A stretch of DNA of 64,000 bases from JAAELZ01 sp965223465 (GCA_965223465.1 OZ245025.1:992001-1056000), one strand, 5' to 3'; positions 37,480 through 46,681 are shown, counted from the stretch's first letter. Program-made: numbers and translations. The notes: generated by a model from the letters alone, not told the origin.

Positions 37480-38313
37480 ATGCCGACACCATATCGGGAA
37501 AAAATCAAAACACGCCCCTCCCCTGGGCCGGTATTGCCGTTCTTACTGCCCTTACCCTTGGTGGTGACATTATTATTTTCGCTGGCTAAAAATCAATTTA
37601 CAATTTTCAGCGTAAGCGCTATTTCGATAGGTTTGTACGTTCTATCCGGCTATTTCATTTCACGCGCAAACTACTACCAAAGCCAGGCTGCCAAACGCAA
37701 ATGGCTACGCCCTAACCGAACTCCCTGGCGCTTTTCTGCAGCAGTATTTTCAGGCGTGGCGACCTTTTTAGTGGCCCTGTTTATTGTTAAATATGGCCTA
37801 CTCATTTCAATAGGCGCCGGCATTATTGCTTTTATTGGTATGGTCCTTTGTTATGGCTTGGACAGTAAAACGCTAAACCAGGATATTAGCCTGGTTGGGG
37901 TCACGCGAGAGGAACTCGAAGACGCTTTCAACGAGGCCGAAACTAAAATCGAATCCATTGAAGCCGCAGCAGATAAGGTAACAGATCAGGCCATTGCGGC
38001 CAAGCTTAGACACATCGGCCAGGGCTCGCGCGGCATTTTGGATATTATTGCTGAGGACCCGAAAGATTTAAGACGCGCGCGTAAATTCCTAAAAGTCTAT
38101 CTAGATGGTGCACAAAAAGTAGTGAATAAATACGTTAATAATGACCATCTACAAGACGATAAAAACATAGAAGCCAACTTAAAAGAGGTTTTAAATACCA
38201 TTGATGAAGTCATAGAAGAACAACGCACCAAGCTACTGGAAAATGACGTACTGGAGCTTGACGTTCAAATAGAAGTTCTACAAACCCAATTGAAACACGA
38301 AGGGATCATTTAA
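37480..38313 (+). CDS. xpaC: XpaC-family membrane protein
   Basis: A 277-residue protein with an N-terminal membrane part of about four hydrophobic segments in two pairs (about residues 18-35 and 42-60, then 88-107 and 108-126) and a C-terminal cytoplasmic helical half (about 130-277). This is the layout of the XpaC family, named in Bacillus for a 5-bromo-4-chloroindolyl phosphate hydrolysis phenotype that is not a proven activity. XpaC genes typically precede telA, as here, 26 bp apart. A structural role in envelope stress is more likely than hydrolysis. Confidence 0.75.
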   Translation: MPTPYREKIKTRPSPGPVLPFLLPLPLVVTLLFSLAKNQFTIFSVSAISIGLYVLSGYFISRANYYQSQAAKRKWLRPNRTPWRFSAAVFSGVATFLVALFIVKYGLLISIGAGIIAFIGMVLCYGLDSKTLNQDISLVGVTREELEDAFNEAETKIESIEAAADKVTDQAIAAKLRHIGQGSRGILDIIAEDPKDLRRARKFLKVYLDGAQKVVNKYVNNDHLQDDKNIEANLKEVLNTIDEVIEEQRTKLLENDVLELDVQIEVLQTQLKHEGII

Positions 38314-38339
38314 TCCCGAACCAACCAAGGAGCATTCGT

Positions 38340-39515
38340 ATGAGTGAAAACAACGTAGCTGTCAGTACAAAAATAGAAATTGAATCGGTCGCTGAAAAAC
38401 AGCTACCTATTATTGCCGATGAGATTAAACCATTGGAATCACTGGGAGAAACTCAACAAGAGGAAATCGAGGCCTTAAAGTCGCAAATAGATTTAAGCGA
38501 CAGCAACTCAATCATTTTCTTTGGAACCCAAGCGCAAGATGATCTCACTCAACTGGCCGATAGCATGCTCGAAGGGGTACGCAATAAAGACATCGGACCT
38601 GCTGCGAGCTCACTCAACGATATGGTTGCCACGCTTCGCGGGTTTGGTGCAGATCGGCTCGCAATTAATCCGGGGTTTTTCGCGCGCATTTTTGGTCGCG
38701 CCCAGCCGGTGGTTAAATTTTTACAGCAATACGAAGAGATCCGCCAACAAATTGACACCATTACCGATTCTCTGGAAGGCCATAAAACCCAGTTACTTAC
38801 TGACATTGCGACACTTGACCGTCTGTATGACAGCAGCCTGGAATATTTCCATTCTCTGGAAAACTATATTGTTGCGGGGGATGAGAAACTCAAGGAATTG
38901 AGCCAGGACATTATCCCCAAATTGGATAAGATCGCTAAAGAATCGGGCGATATGGTCAAAGCACAAGAACTACGTGATTTACGCACCGCGCGTGATGATC
39001 TTGAGCGCCGGGTACATGATTTGCGTCTAACCCGACAGGTTACTTTGCAAGGCCTACCGAGCATTCGTCTGGTGCAGGAAAACGATAAGGGGCTGATTCG
39101 CAAGATTCAGTCAACCGTGGCCAACACCGTACCATTGTGGAAACAGCAACTGGCCCAAGCCGTTACCATTCAACGCTCCAGGGCAGCGGCAGAAACGGTT
39201 AAGGACGCAGCAGATTTAACCAATGAATTGCTTGAAAAGAACGCCGAGAATTTGCAAGAAGGTAATCGTGAAGTGCGCGAACAAATAGAGCGCGGTGTGT
39301 TTGATCTGGAGGTGGTAAAACGTGCCAATGAAAAACTGATTGCCACCATTGAAGATAGTTTACAAATTGCAGACGAAGGCAAGCGTCGACGTGCCGAAGC
39401 AGTGGTTGAATTGCAGCAAATCGAAAACGAGCTTAAGCAAAAATTGCTCGCGGCACATGGTAACGCCAGCGAAACTGCTGAAGACGTGCAAGCTGAAAGC
39501 GAAGGGAAGGCGTAA
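38340..39515 (+). CDS. telA: TelA-family (toxic anion resistance) protein
   Basis: A 391-residue, largely alpha-helical protein of the TelA family. The family centre is visible in LEGHKTQLLTDIATLDRLYD and the later V-T-L-Q-G-L-P-S-I-R-L-V-Q segment. A GGAG site lies just before its ATG. Despite the name, tellurite resistance is only one reported phenotype; it is often linked to envelope or cell-wall-antibiotic stress. It lies between XpaC and the SPFH protein in a tight operon. Confidence 0.88.
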   Translation: MSENNVAVSTKIEIESVAEKQLPIIADEIKPLESLGETQQEEIEALKSQIDLSDSNSIIFFGTQAQDDLTQLADSMLEGVRNKDIGPAASSLNDMVATLRGFGADRLAINPGFFARIFGRAQPVVKFLQQYEEIRQQIDTITDSLEGHKTQLLTDIATLDRLYDSSLEYFHSLENYIVAGDEKLKELSQDIIPKLDKIAKESGDMVKAQELRDLRTARDDLERRVHDLRLTRQVTLQGLPSIRLVQENDKGLIRKIQSTVANTVPLWKQQLAQAVTIQRSRAAAETVKDAADLTNELLEKNAENLQEGNREVREQIERGVFDLEVVKRANEKLIATIEDSLQIADEGKRRRAEAVVELQQIENELKQKLLAAHGNASETAEDVQAESEGKA

Positions 39516-39518
39516 ATT

Positions 39519-40631
39519 ATGGGGCTCTGGGATTTTATAACCAACCAGTTCATTGATGTAATTGAATGGTTGGATGATGATCAAGATGTAATGGTGTACC
39601 GCTTTGAGCGCGATGATAATGAAATAAAGTATGGCGCCATGCTGACGGTCCGCGAATCACAACTCGCAGTATTCGTCAATGAAGGCCAGATTGCCGATGT
39701 GTTCCCACCCGGGCTATATGAGCTGGAAACCGCTAACCTGCCTATTTTGAGTGATTTGCAGGCATGGGCACGCGGCTTTGAAAGCCCGTTTAAAGCTGAA
39801 GTTTATTTCATCAACACCAAACATTTTACTGATCTGAAATGGGGTACCAAAAAGCCCTTGATGATGCGCGATTCCGAATTTGGTGCAATTCGCTTACGCT
39901 CATTCGGCACCTATACCATCAAAGTAAGTGATCCCGCCGTATTTTTGCAAGAAATCGCCGGAACAGATGGCTATTTCACCACTTCTGAAGTGACTGATCA
40001 GTTGCGCAATATCATTGTTTCCCGGTTTGCCGATATTGCCGCAAACGCCAATATTCCGATCCTAGATATGGCTGGGAACTACGACAAATTGGGAGAATTT
40101 CTAACCAAAACCATCAACCCGGAATTTGAAGCCTATGGTTTACAATTGACCAAACTGTTAGTCGAGAACATTTCCTTGCCGGATGAGGTGGAAGAAGCAT
40201 TGGATAAACGTACCTCTATCGGCATGGTCAAAGATCTGGACCGATACCTCCAATATCAAACCGGTGGCGCTTTGGAACATGCCGGGAGTGGGTCGGGTGA
40301 TGGGGGCGGCGGCCTGGCGGCTGGTATCGGTATGGGTATGGGGGTCGCGGTTGCGAAAAAGCTAGGAGATACCTTCGATTCTCCGCCTAAAACTAAAGGC
40401 GCTAAGCCACCACCCATTCCAAGCGAAACGGTCAGCTATTTTCTGGTGGTAGAAAATAAGCGCGCAGGCCCCTATGACACGCATGAGCTTAAGGATCAGG
40501 TGATTAACGGCAGCCTGACCAAGGCAACTTTGGTATGGCGGGAGGGTATGCGTAAATGGCGAAAAGCAGCCGAGCTTGATGAATTAAAAACAGTCTGGAA
40601 AGCACTTCCTCCGCCACTGGAAACGCAATAA
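39519..40631 (+). CDS. SPFH-domain protein with C-terminal GYF_2 domain
   Basis: A 370-residue protein. Residues about 1-260 match the YdjI-type SPFH (virion-core) group: SQLAVFVNEGQIADVFPPGL, KWGTKKPLMMRDSEFGAIRL, SFGTYTIKVSDPAVF. A glycine-rich stretch (about 258-285) joins it to a GYF_2-like domain of about 50 residues: VSYFLVVENKRAGPYDTHEL and the following TLVWREGMRKW. GYF_2 domains bind proline-rich or hydrophobic peptides and often mark membrane-linked partners. It is followed 15 bp later by the zinc-ribbon gene. In Bacillus the related YdjI works with PspA at the membrane. Confidence 0.85.
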   Translation: MGLWDFITNQFIDVIEWLDDDQDVMVYRFERDDNEIKYGAMLTVRESQLAVFVNEGQIADVFPPGLYELETANLPILSDLQAWARGFESPFKAEVYFINTKHFTDLKWGTKKPLMMRDSEFGAIRLRSFGTYTIKVSDPAVFLQEIAGTDGYFTTSEVTDQLRNIIVSRFADIAANANIPILDMAGNYDKLGEFLTKTINPEFEAYGLQLTKLLVENISLPDEVEEALDKRTSIGMVKDLDRYLQYQTGGALEHAGSGSGDGGGGLAAGIGMGMGVAVAKKLGDTFDSPPKTKGAKPPPIPSETVSYFLVVENKRAGPYDTHELKDQVINGSLTKATLVWREGMRKWRKAAELDELKTVWKALPPPLETQ

Positions 40632-40646
40632 TGCGCTACGGTTGCA

Positions 40647-41804
40647 GTGGCGCATAAGGGGCAGCACCGCTTTCCGTGCATTCAATGCGGTAGCCAGCTT
40701 GACTATCAACCCGGCACGCTGGAAATGCAGTGTGATCATTGCGGCAATCAACATACCATCCAGGTATCGAATGATCCGATCCTGGAATACGACTATTACC
40801 AAACTCTGGCCTTTCAGCCGCTGGCTGAGCCCGACGCGGTGCAGATGGCAATTCAATGCGAGGCCTGCGGCGCGACCACTGACTTTGAACGCAACTTACA
40901 CGCGGACGAATGCCCCTTTTGTGGCACCCAGTTAGTACTGGATTCAACCCAAACCCGGGTTATCGAACCCAAATCCTTGTTGCCCTTTGCAATCACCGCG
41001 GACGAAGCGAAAACGCATTACAAACGCTGGATAAAACGTCTCTGGTTTGCGCCGAATAAAATCAAAAAATACGCCCGCCAGGATAGGCAGCTTAATGGGG
41101 TTTACGTTCCTTACTGGACGTATGATTGTGCTAGCAAAACCCAATACAGCGGCGAACGCGGTGATGTTTACTATGTACGTCGTATGGTGCGGGTTAAAAT
41201 AAATGGCCGCTGGACCACCCGCGAACAAATGGTTCCTAAAATTCGTTGGACACCCGCACACGGACAGGTCAATAATTACTTTGATGATACCTTGGTGTAC
41301 GCCAGTGATACGCTCACTCCAGAAGCCGCTCGCGAACTAGAGCCCTGGGATTTAGCCGCCTTGCGCCCGTATCAAACCGAATTTTTAAGTGGGTTCCGCA
41401 GTGAGCTATATCATACCGATTTAGACGATGGCTTTGAAAAGGCACAAGATCGTATTCACCCCAGCATCATTCAGTCCGTCCGGCGTGATATCGGCGGAGA
41501 TCAACAACGAATCCACCAATTAAGTACCCAGTACTCTGATGTTACCTTTAAACACTTATTATTACCGTATTGGATCGCCGGGTTTCGATTTCGCAAGAAA
41601 ACTTACCAGTTTATAGTCAATGGCAGAACCGGTGAAGTCCAGGGAGACCGACCTTGGAGCTATATTAAAATCTCGCTCGCCGTTGTTGCGCTTATCGTCT
41701 TAATGTTGCTGTTTCTCAGTTTCGCTGATCAATCTTCTCGTGGTGGCTTTTCCAATTCACCAGAAACATTCAACCCATTTGAATTTGACTGGCGTCGTTT
41801 CTAA
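40647..41804 (+). CDS. Double zinc-ribbon membrane protein (YdjG/primosomal-zinc-ribbon-like)
   Basis: A 385-residue protein with two zinc ribbons: CIQCGSQLDYQ with a following CDHCG, and CEACGATTDFE with CPFCG. A central domain is rich in charged and aromatic residues (NGVYVPYWTYDC, YYVRRMVRVKINGRWTTRE, LLLPYWIAGFRF). A C-terminal hydrophobic segment (about 345-362) anchors it. The GTG at 40647 is the only start between the upstream stop and the first ribbon. The order SPFH then zinc ribbon matches the YdjI/YdjG grouping of Bacillus in part. Its ligand is unknown. Confidence 0.75.
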   Translation: MAHKGQHRFPCIQCGSQLDYQPGTLEMQCDHCGNQHTIQVSNDPILEYDYYQTLAFQPLAEPDAVQMAIQCEACGATTDFERNLHADECPFCGTQLVLDSTQTRVIEPKSLLPFAITADEAKTHYKRWIKRLWFAPNKIKKYARQDRQLNGVYVPYWTYDCASKTQYSGERGDVYYVRRMVRVKINGRWTTREQMVPKIRWTPAHGQVNNYFDDTLVYASDTLTPEAARELEPWDLAALRPYQTEFLSGFRSELYHTDLDDGFEKAQDRIHPSIIQSVRRDIGGDQQRIHQLSTQYSDVTFKHLLLPYWIAGFRFRKKTYQFIVNGRTGEVQGDRPWSYIKISLAVVALIVLMLLFLSFADQSSRGGFSNSPETFNPFEFDWRRF

Positions 41805-41906
41805 CTATATGAAAATAAATAACGCTATTACAATAGCTTAAGCAATAATCATTATGCAAGCATTGAATATTTATCACAGACAAACCACCGCCGTTTATCG
41901 GTAATT

Positions 41907-42677
41907 ATGATGGCCGATTTCACTATCGTCCAATATAGCTTGCTGGCTTTGATTACCTTTATTGCCGCTGTCACCCAATCGATCACTGGATTCGGTTTTG
42001 CGTTGCTCACTCTACCCTTTTTCGTGCTCATTTTGGACATTCAAAGCGCGGTTCAACTCACTTTAATTTCCACCTGGGTCATCACCCTGATATTGGTGCC
42101 GGTGGTGTACAAGTTTGCGGCTAAACAGATCTGTATCCATTTGGTTATTGGGGCTTTATTTGGCTTCCCCATAGGTATGCTCGTTATAAGTTATGCCACC
42201 CCAGCGTCTATCCAACTATTTGTTGGCATTACCATCCTGATCGCACTCGCTACGCCTTATTTTTCCACCCTGGGACGAACCAGCCAACATTTCAGACAAT
42301 ACAGCGCATTAAACACCGGATTGTACGGCTTGGTCTCTGGCATAATGACGACCTCAATCGCGATGCCGGGCCCTGCCATGGCGTTTTATGCACAGCACAA
42401 CTCGATGGGCAAACTTGAAACCCGTGCGATGATATTTATCGTATTTGTTGTTTTATACGGCCTTGCCATCGTCTTGCAATTGTTAACCGTTGGTTTGTAC
42501 GATACCAGCCGTGACGCAATTATCTATGTACTGGCGCCCGCAATCATGGGTACTTTTTTCGGCAATAAAATTTCAAGTTTTATTTCCGACAAGCTATTTC
42601 GCCAATTCATAAACGCTATTCTGATGGTTACAGCTTTATATTTATTGATATCCAACCTAAAAGAAATGCTCACCTAG
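41907..42677 (+). CDS. TSUP-family (TauE/SafE) permease
   Basis: A 256-residue membrane protein with about eight hydrophobic segments and the TSUP fold, opening FIAAVTQSITGFGFALLTLP with the family GFGF motif and a second-half repeat around LVSGIMTTSIAMPGPAMAFY. Some TSUP proteins export sulfite or sulfonates. It is 3 bp before a PLP enzyme of the cysteate-lyase family, like the CuyZ-CuyA pair of Ruegeria, so sulfite or cysteate export is a fair inference. The desulfinase in this window also produces sulfite. Confidence 0.82.
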   Translation: MMADFTIVQYSLLALITFIAAVTQSITGFGFALLTLPFFVLILDIQSAVQLTLISTWVITLILVPVVYKFAAKQICIHLVIGALFGFPIGMLVISYATPASIQLFVGITILIALATPYFSTLGRTSQHFRQYSALNTGLYGLVSGIMTTSIAMPGPAMAFYAQHNSMGKLETRAMIFIVFVVLYGLAIVLQLLTVGLYDTSRDAIIYVLAPAIMGTFFGNKISSFISDKLFRQFINAILMVTALYLLISNLKEMLT

Positions 42678-42680
42678 ATC

Positions 42681-43697
42681 ATGCATAACCTACTCGCACG
42701 GTTCCCTCGAAAAAGATTGGCCCATACGCCTACCCCCTTAGAGTATTTACCCAATCTCAGTAAGCATTTTGGTGAGTATCAGTTATACGTTAAGCGCGAC
42801 GATTGCACTGGATTAGCCATGGGAGGCAATAAAGCCCGGCAGCTCGAGTTTTATTTTGGAGAAGCACTACGACAAGCTTGCGATACGATATTGATTACCG
42901 GCGCAGTACAATCCAATTACATGCGTATGGCAGCCGCATTTGCACGTAAATGTAATATGGAATGCCACCTGCAATTAGAAAACCGGGTCGCTGACAAACC
43001 TGCGGAATATCATCAATCGGGTAACGTGCTACTGGATAAAATTTTGGGCGCGAAACTACACTATTATCCCGATGGAGAAGATGAAAAAGGGGCAGATCGA
43101 CAATTGGTAAAGCTCGCTAAGTCATTACAAGCAAAAGGCAAAAAACCCTATATTATTCCGCTGACTCTAGCAAAAAAACCGCTTGGTGCGCTTGGCTATG
43201 TTGATGCGGCGTTTGAGTTAGATCGTCAATGCAAACAACAAAATCTTGACCCTGCAGTAATCATTGTGGCATCCGGTAGCGCATACACCCACACCGGCTT
43301 GCTCACCGGCCTGCGGCTAATTGATAACAAAATTCCCGTCATTGGCGCTTGCGTTAGACGCGATGCCACGCAACAAACAGCACGCGTAAACCAGTGCGCG
43401 GACAATCTTTGTAATAACCTACTCGAAATCGATAATGTGCTAGCCAAAAACGATATCCAGTTAGAAGATTTTTGTCTCGATGGGGGCTATGGCAAGGTGG
43501 GCAAACAAACCAAACAGGCTGTGAAGCTACTGGCACGCAAAGAAGGGCTTTTATCTGATCCGGTTTATACCGGTAAGGCATTTTCCTGCGCCTTCGGCCT
43601 GATTGACAAAGGTTATTTTGCCCAAGGGGATAGTATTGTCATTATCCACACGGGCGGCACACCCGCGTTATTTGCCTATCAGCATGCCCTGGTTTAG
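42681..43697 (+). CDS. D-cysteine desulfhydrase / L-cysteate sulfo-lyase family PLP enzyme
   Basis: A 338-residue tryptophan-synthase-beta-fold PLP enzyme of the DcyD/CuyA/ACC-deaminase family. The PLP lysine lies in MGGNKARQLEFYFGEA, the amide-binding motif is GAVQSNYMRMAAAFAR (usual GAVQSNH), and the C-terminal HTGGTPALFAY matches CuyA. It begins HNLLARFPRKRLAHTPTPLE, the typical N-terminus. Substrate is either D-cysteine or L-cysteate; the sulfite-exporter-like partner favours cysteate (pyruvate, ammonia and sulfite). The His-to-Tyr change after QSN is a specificity clue worth modelling. Confidence 0.8.
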   Translation: MHNLLARFPRKRLAHTPTPLEYLPNLSKHFGEYQLYVKRDDCTGLAMGGNKARQLEFYFGEALRQACDTILITGAVQSNYMRMAAAFARKCNMECHLQLENRVADKPAEYHQSGNVLLDKILGAKLHYYPDGEDEKGADRQLVKLAKSLQAKGKKPYIIPLTLAKKPLGALGYVDAAFELDRQCKQQNLDPAVIIVASGSAYTHTGLLTGLRLIDNKIPVIGACVRRDATQQTARVNQCADNLCNNLLEIDNVLAKNDIQLEDFCLDGGYGKVGKQTKQAVKLLARKEGLLSDPVYTGKAFSCAFGLIDKGYFAQGDSIVIIHTGGTPALFAYQHALV

Positions 43698-43775
43698 TTT
43701 ATTAAGACACAATTTGAGCCGCCAGTAGCCACACCCGACGCCTAGGGCCAAATCCCCGGTATCCTACCCATTGGG

Positions 43776-44186
43776 TTAAAAGGTATTACTTAATTTAGCC
43801 AGAATCGGGCATTCACTCGCTGGATGATCAGCTCCATCACATTGCGCAGTGAGCTCAGACAACGCGGACTCTAACTTCTGTAATTCTTTGATTTTGCTGC
43901 GTATGTTTTCTAAATGTGCGGCAGTAATTGATTTTACTTCAGCCCGGGTGTGGGCTTCAGCATGCTCAAACACGGCCACCAAATCACGAATTTCCGGTTG
44001 CGAGAAGCCCAGCTTTCGACAACGTTGAATAAACTGTAGCTGACGTAAGTGCGTTTCATCATAACGCCGGTATCCGTTGGCTTGTCGGTCAGCCTGGGCG
44101 AGCAGACCAATTTTCTCAAAGTACCGAATGGTTTCGGGTTTAATCGTGGTGCGCGCAGCTAACTCGCCGATCGCAAATGTTTGCAT
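43776..44186 (-). CDS. MerR-family metal-responsive regulator (CueR/CadR-like)
   Basis: A 136-residue MerR regulator starting MQTFAIGELAARTTIKPETI; the longer open frame upstream is not family-like, so I use the ATG at 44186. It has the winged helix-turn-helix, a dimer helix (about residues 75-115), and a metal loop with Cys-x9-Cys (CDGADHPASEC), longer than the Cys-x7-Cys of CueR. It is divergent from copZ and copA, with an operator between them, so it most likely senses Cu(I); a divalent metal is possible given the loop length. Confidence 0.85.
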   Translation of the reverse strand: MQTFAIGELAARTTIKPETIRYFEKIGLLAQADRQANGYRRYDETHLRQLQFIQRCRKLGFSQPEIRDLVAVFEHAEAHTRAEVKSITAAHLENIRSKIKELQKLESALSELTAQCDGADHPASECPILAKLSNTF

Positions 44187-44199
44187 GATAAAGAACCGT

Positions 44200-44230
44200 T
44201 TGACCTTATAGTTACTATAGGGTGTAAGCT
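44200..44230 (+). promoter_or_regulatory. MerR-type promoter with 19-bp spacer and dyad operator
   Basis: The -35 box TTGACC (44200-44205) and -10 box TAAGCT (44225-44230) are separated by exactly 19 bp, the overlong spacer that MerR activators twist. Inside lies the dyad ACCTTATAG, TTA, CTATAGGGT, with one mismatch. It drives copZ-copA. Confidence 0.8.
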
Positions 44231-44258
44231 TCGCACTTTCAAGCACGCAAACTAAACG

Positions 44259-44459
44259 ATGAAAACGATTTTCAATGTAGAGAACATGAAATGCAGCGGA
44301 TGTTCGACCAATATAGAAAAAATACTGGAAGAAATAACGAATATTGAATCGGTTGATATCAACCTGGATGAAAAGACGGTTGAGATCGAGGGTAAGATTG
44401 ATGTGCAAGCCATTGCGAAAGTAATCAGTGATGCGGGTTATCCCGCTCAAATTCGCTAA
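44259..44459 (+). CDS. copZ: CopZ-like copper chaperone
   Basis: A 66-residue heavy-metal-associated domain. The metal motif Met-x-Cys-x-x-Cys is seen as MKCSGC (residues 10-15). The sequence then follows the beta-alpha-beta-beta-alpha-beta pattern, with the usual D-A-G-Y-P ending. It would carry Cu(I) to the CopA ATPase 14 bp downstream. It is first in the operon under the MerR-type promoter. Confidence 0.88.
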   Translation: MKTIFNVENMKCSGCSTNIEKILEEITNIESVDINLDEKTVEIEGKIDVQAIAKVISDAGYPAQIR

Positions 44460-44473
44460 GGCAATTGCTTTGT

Positions 44474-46681
44474 ATGTCTGAAATAAGACTATCCATTGGC
44501 GGCATGATGTGCGCGGGTTGCGTATCTTCGGTTGAGACCGCGCTACGCAGTGTAACTGGTGTAGAGAATGCACAGGTTAATCTCGGCGAACGTACAGCCT
44601 TCGTCAGTGGCTCAGCTGACCTTACAGCGCTCAAAGATGCGGTGGAAAAGGCAGGGTTTGAAGCAGCTGAGCTTGCTAATCTGGCGGATGAAATCGAAAA
44701 AGAGAATCGCGAACAACGCGCGTATAAAACATTATGGTGGCGCGCGATTATTGCTGGTAGCCTTGGGTTTAGCCTGTTTCTGATGATGATATCAGGAAAT
44801 CTACCTGATCCAGTGGAAGGACGCGTCTTTTGGTTAGCCATAAGTGCACTCACGCTGGCGATTCTGGTATTTGTGGGCGGGCATTTCTTTATCGGTGCCT
44901 GGACTGCACTTAAAAACAAGCGAAGCAATATGGATAGTCTGGTCGCAATGGGAACGGCTACCGCCTGGTTATATTCTACCTTAATCGTGTTGTTTCCCTC
45001 TGCAGTGCCTTCGATCGCCCGACACGTATATTTTGAATCGGCCATAATCATCATTGCATTGGTCTCATTGGGCGCCGCACTTGAAAGTAAAGCGCGTGGT
45101 CGAACGTCCGATGCGATTAAGCGTCTCATCGGCCTACAGCCCAATACCGCGCGTGCGGTGCGTGACGGAAAAGAACTCGATATTCCTATTTCTGAAGTCG
45201 GACTGGAAGAAACCCTCCGCGTCCGTCCTGGTGAGCGCATTCCTGTGGATGGCGTGGTATGCGAAGGCAGTTCGTTTGTCGATGAATCGATGCTCACCGG
45301 CGAGCCTATGCCGGTCGAAAAAGGGGTTGATAAGCTTGTTTATGGCGGCACTTTAAATACGCAAGGTAGCTTTTTAATGCGCGCTACCCGTATTGGCCGT
45401 GATACTGCACTCGCCCGTATTGTTGATCTGGTACGTAAAGCACAATCGAGCAAGCCCGCGATTGGCCGATTAGTCGATACGATTGCTGCCTGGTTTGTGC
45501 CGGTGGTGCTATTGATCGCCGCACTTGCGTTCGCGCTATGGCTGCAGTTTGGCCCTGAACCTCGCCTCGCTTATTCGATTGTAGTGGCCATGACCATCAT
45601 GGTCATTGCCTGCCCTTGTGCTTTAGGGTTAGCCACACCAATATCGATCATGGTGGGTATCGGACGCGCTGCCGAGCAGGGTATATTGATCCGTAATGGC
45701 GAAGTTCTGCAACAGGCAAGCAAACTCACTACTGTGGTACTGGATAAAACAGGTACCGTCACGGAAGGTAGACCCACGCTCACTAGCCTGCACCCTACCG
45801 ATTCGCTCAATCAAGATGAACTGATGTCATTTGCGGCGGCGCTTGAAGTAGGATCTGAACACCCACTCGCACACGCTATACTTGAGGCAGCTCAACATAG
45901 CGCAATACAACCAGCCGAAGTAGAAAACTTCCAGGCGCTCATCGGTCATGGCGTAACGGGGAAGATTGCAGGCGCTACCCTCTTGCTGGGTAATGCCGCA
46001 TTAATGCAGCAAAATAATATCGACATCAGCGCAATTGCTGCGCAGGCGAACACCCTTGCTATGCAAGGCGCGACACCGGTTTATCTTGCCAGAAAGGGCA
46101 AATTTATCGGCATGCTAGCAATTTCTGACGCCATTCGAGACGATGCAGCGCAAGCGATCGAAAGATTGCATACGCTCGGCCTTAAAACCATCCTGCTCAC
46201 AGGCGATAATCAGCAAACCGCACAGGCGGTCGCTAAAACGCTTGCCATCGATGAAGTAATCGCAGACGTAATGCCAGAAGATAAAGTGAATAAGATCCGT
46301 CAGTTACAAGACCGGCAAGAAGGGGTTGCGATGGTTGGTGATGGAATCAATGATGCCCCTGCCTTGGCGCAGGCAGATATTGGGATCGCAATAGGCACCG
46401 GTACCGATGTGGCGATCGAAGCGGCTGATATTGCATTGATGGGTGCCTCCTTGGAGGCGGTTTCGAAAACCATCGCACTTTCCCGTGCTACCCTCAAAAA
46501 CATCAAACAAAACCTGGCCGGTGCGTTTATCTACAATATCGTCAGCATTCCGATCGCAGCGGGTGTTTTATATCCGGTACTCGGCTTGTTGCTTAGCCCA
46601 ATTATCGCCGCGACCGCGATGAGCTTGAGCTCGGTGACCGTTGTCAGCAATGCCTTGCGCTTAAATAAAGTGCCAATATAA
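44474..46681 (+). CDS. copA: Cu(I)-exporting P1B-type ATPase
   Basis: A 735-residue metal ATPase; ATG 44474 is used (the frame also opens at a TTG three codons earlier). One N-terminal HMA domain with MCAGC, then the P1B core: the phosphatase motif LTGEPMPVEK, the transmembrane CPCALGLATP (Cys-Pro-Cys of Cu(I) pumps), the phosphorylated DKTGTVTEG, the SEHPLAHAI nucleotide motif and GDGINDAPALAQADIGIA. It pumps Cu(I) out of the cytoplasm. It is convergent with the glycosyltransferase gene, 5 bp apart. Confidence 0.93.
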   Translation: MSEIRLSIGGMMCAGCVSSVETALRSVTGVENAQVNLGERTAFVSGSADLTALKDAVEKAGFEAAELANLADEIEKENREQRAYKTLWWRAIIAGSLGFSLFLMMISGNLPDPVEGRVFWLAISALTLAILVFVGGHFFIGAWTALKNKRSNMDSLVAMGTATAWLYSTLIVLFPSAVPSIARHVYFESAIIIIALVSLGAALESKARGRTSDAIKRLIGLQPNTARAVRDGKELDIPISEVGLEETLRVRPGERIPVDGVVCEGSSFVDESMLTGEPMPVEKGVDKLVYGGTLNTQGSFLMRATRIGRDTALARIVDLVRKAQSSKPAIGRLVDTIAAWFVPVVLLIAALAFALWLQFGPEPRLAYSIVVAMTIMVIACPCALGLATPISIMVGIGRAAEQGILIRNGEVLQQASKLTTVVLDKTGTVTEGRPTLTSLHPTDSLNQDELMSFAAALEVGSEHPLAHAILEAAQHSAIQPAEVENFQALIGHGVTGKIAGATLLLGNAALMQQNNIDISAIAAQANTLAMQGATPVYLARKGKFIGMLAISDAIRDDAAQAIERLHTLGLKTILLTGDNQQTAQAVAKTLAIDEVIADVMPEDKVNKIRQLQDRQEGVAMVGDGINDAPALAQADIGIAIGTGTDVAIEAADIALMGASLEAVSKTIALSRATLKNIKQNLAGAFIYNIVSIPIAAGVLYPVLGLLLSPIIAATAMSLSSVTVVSNALRLNKVPI

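Noticed and set aside
43776..44573. Longer (265-residue) version of the MerR gene
   Set aside because: The extra N-terminal part runs through the copZ coding region and the MerR operator; the family begins at 44186.
44425..45297. 290-codon open frame on the minus strand opposite copA
   Set aside because: It lies fully inside copA, which has all P-type ATPase motifs, and its Arg/Ser/Ala/Pro-rich composition is that of a reverse-frame shadow.
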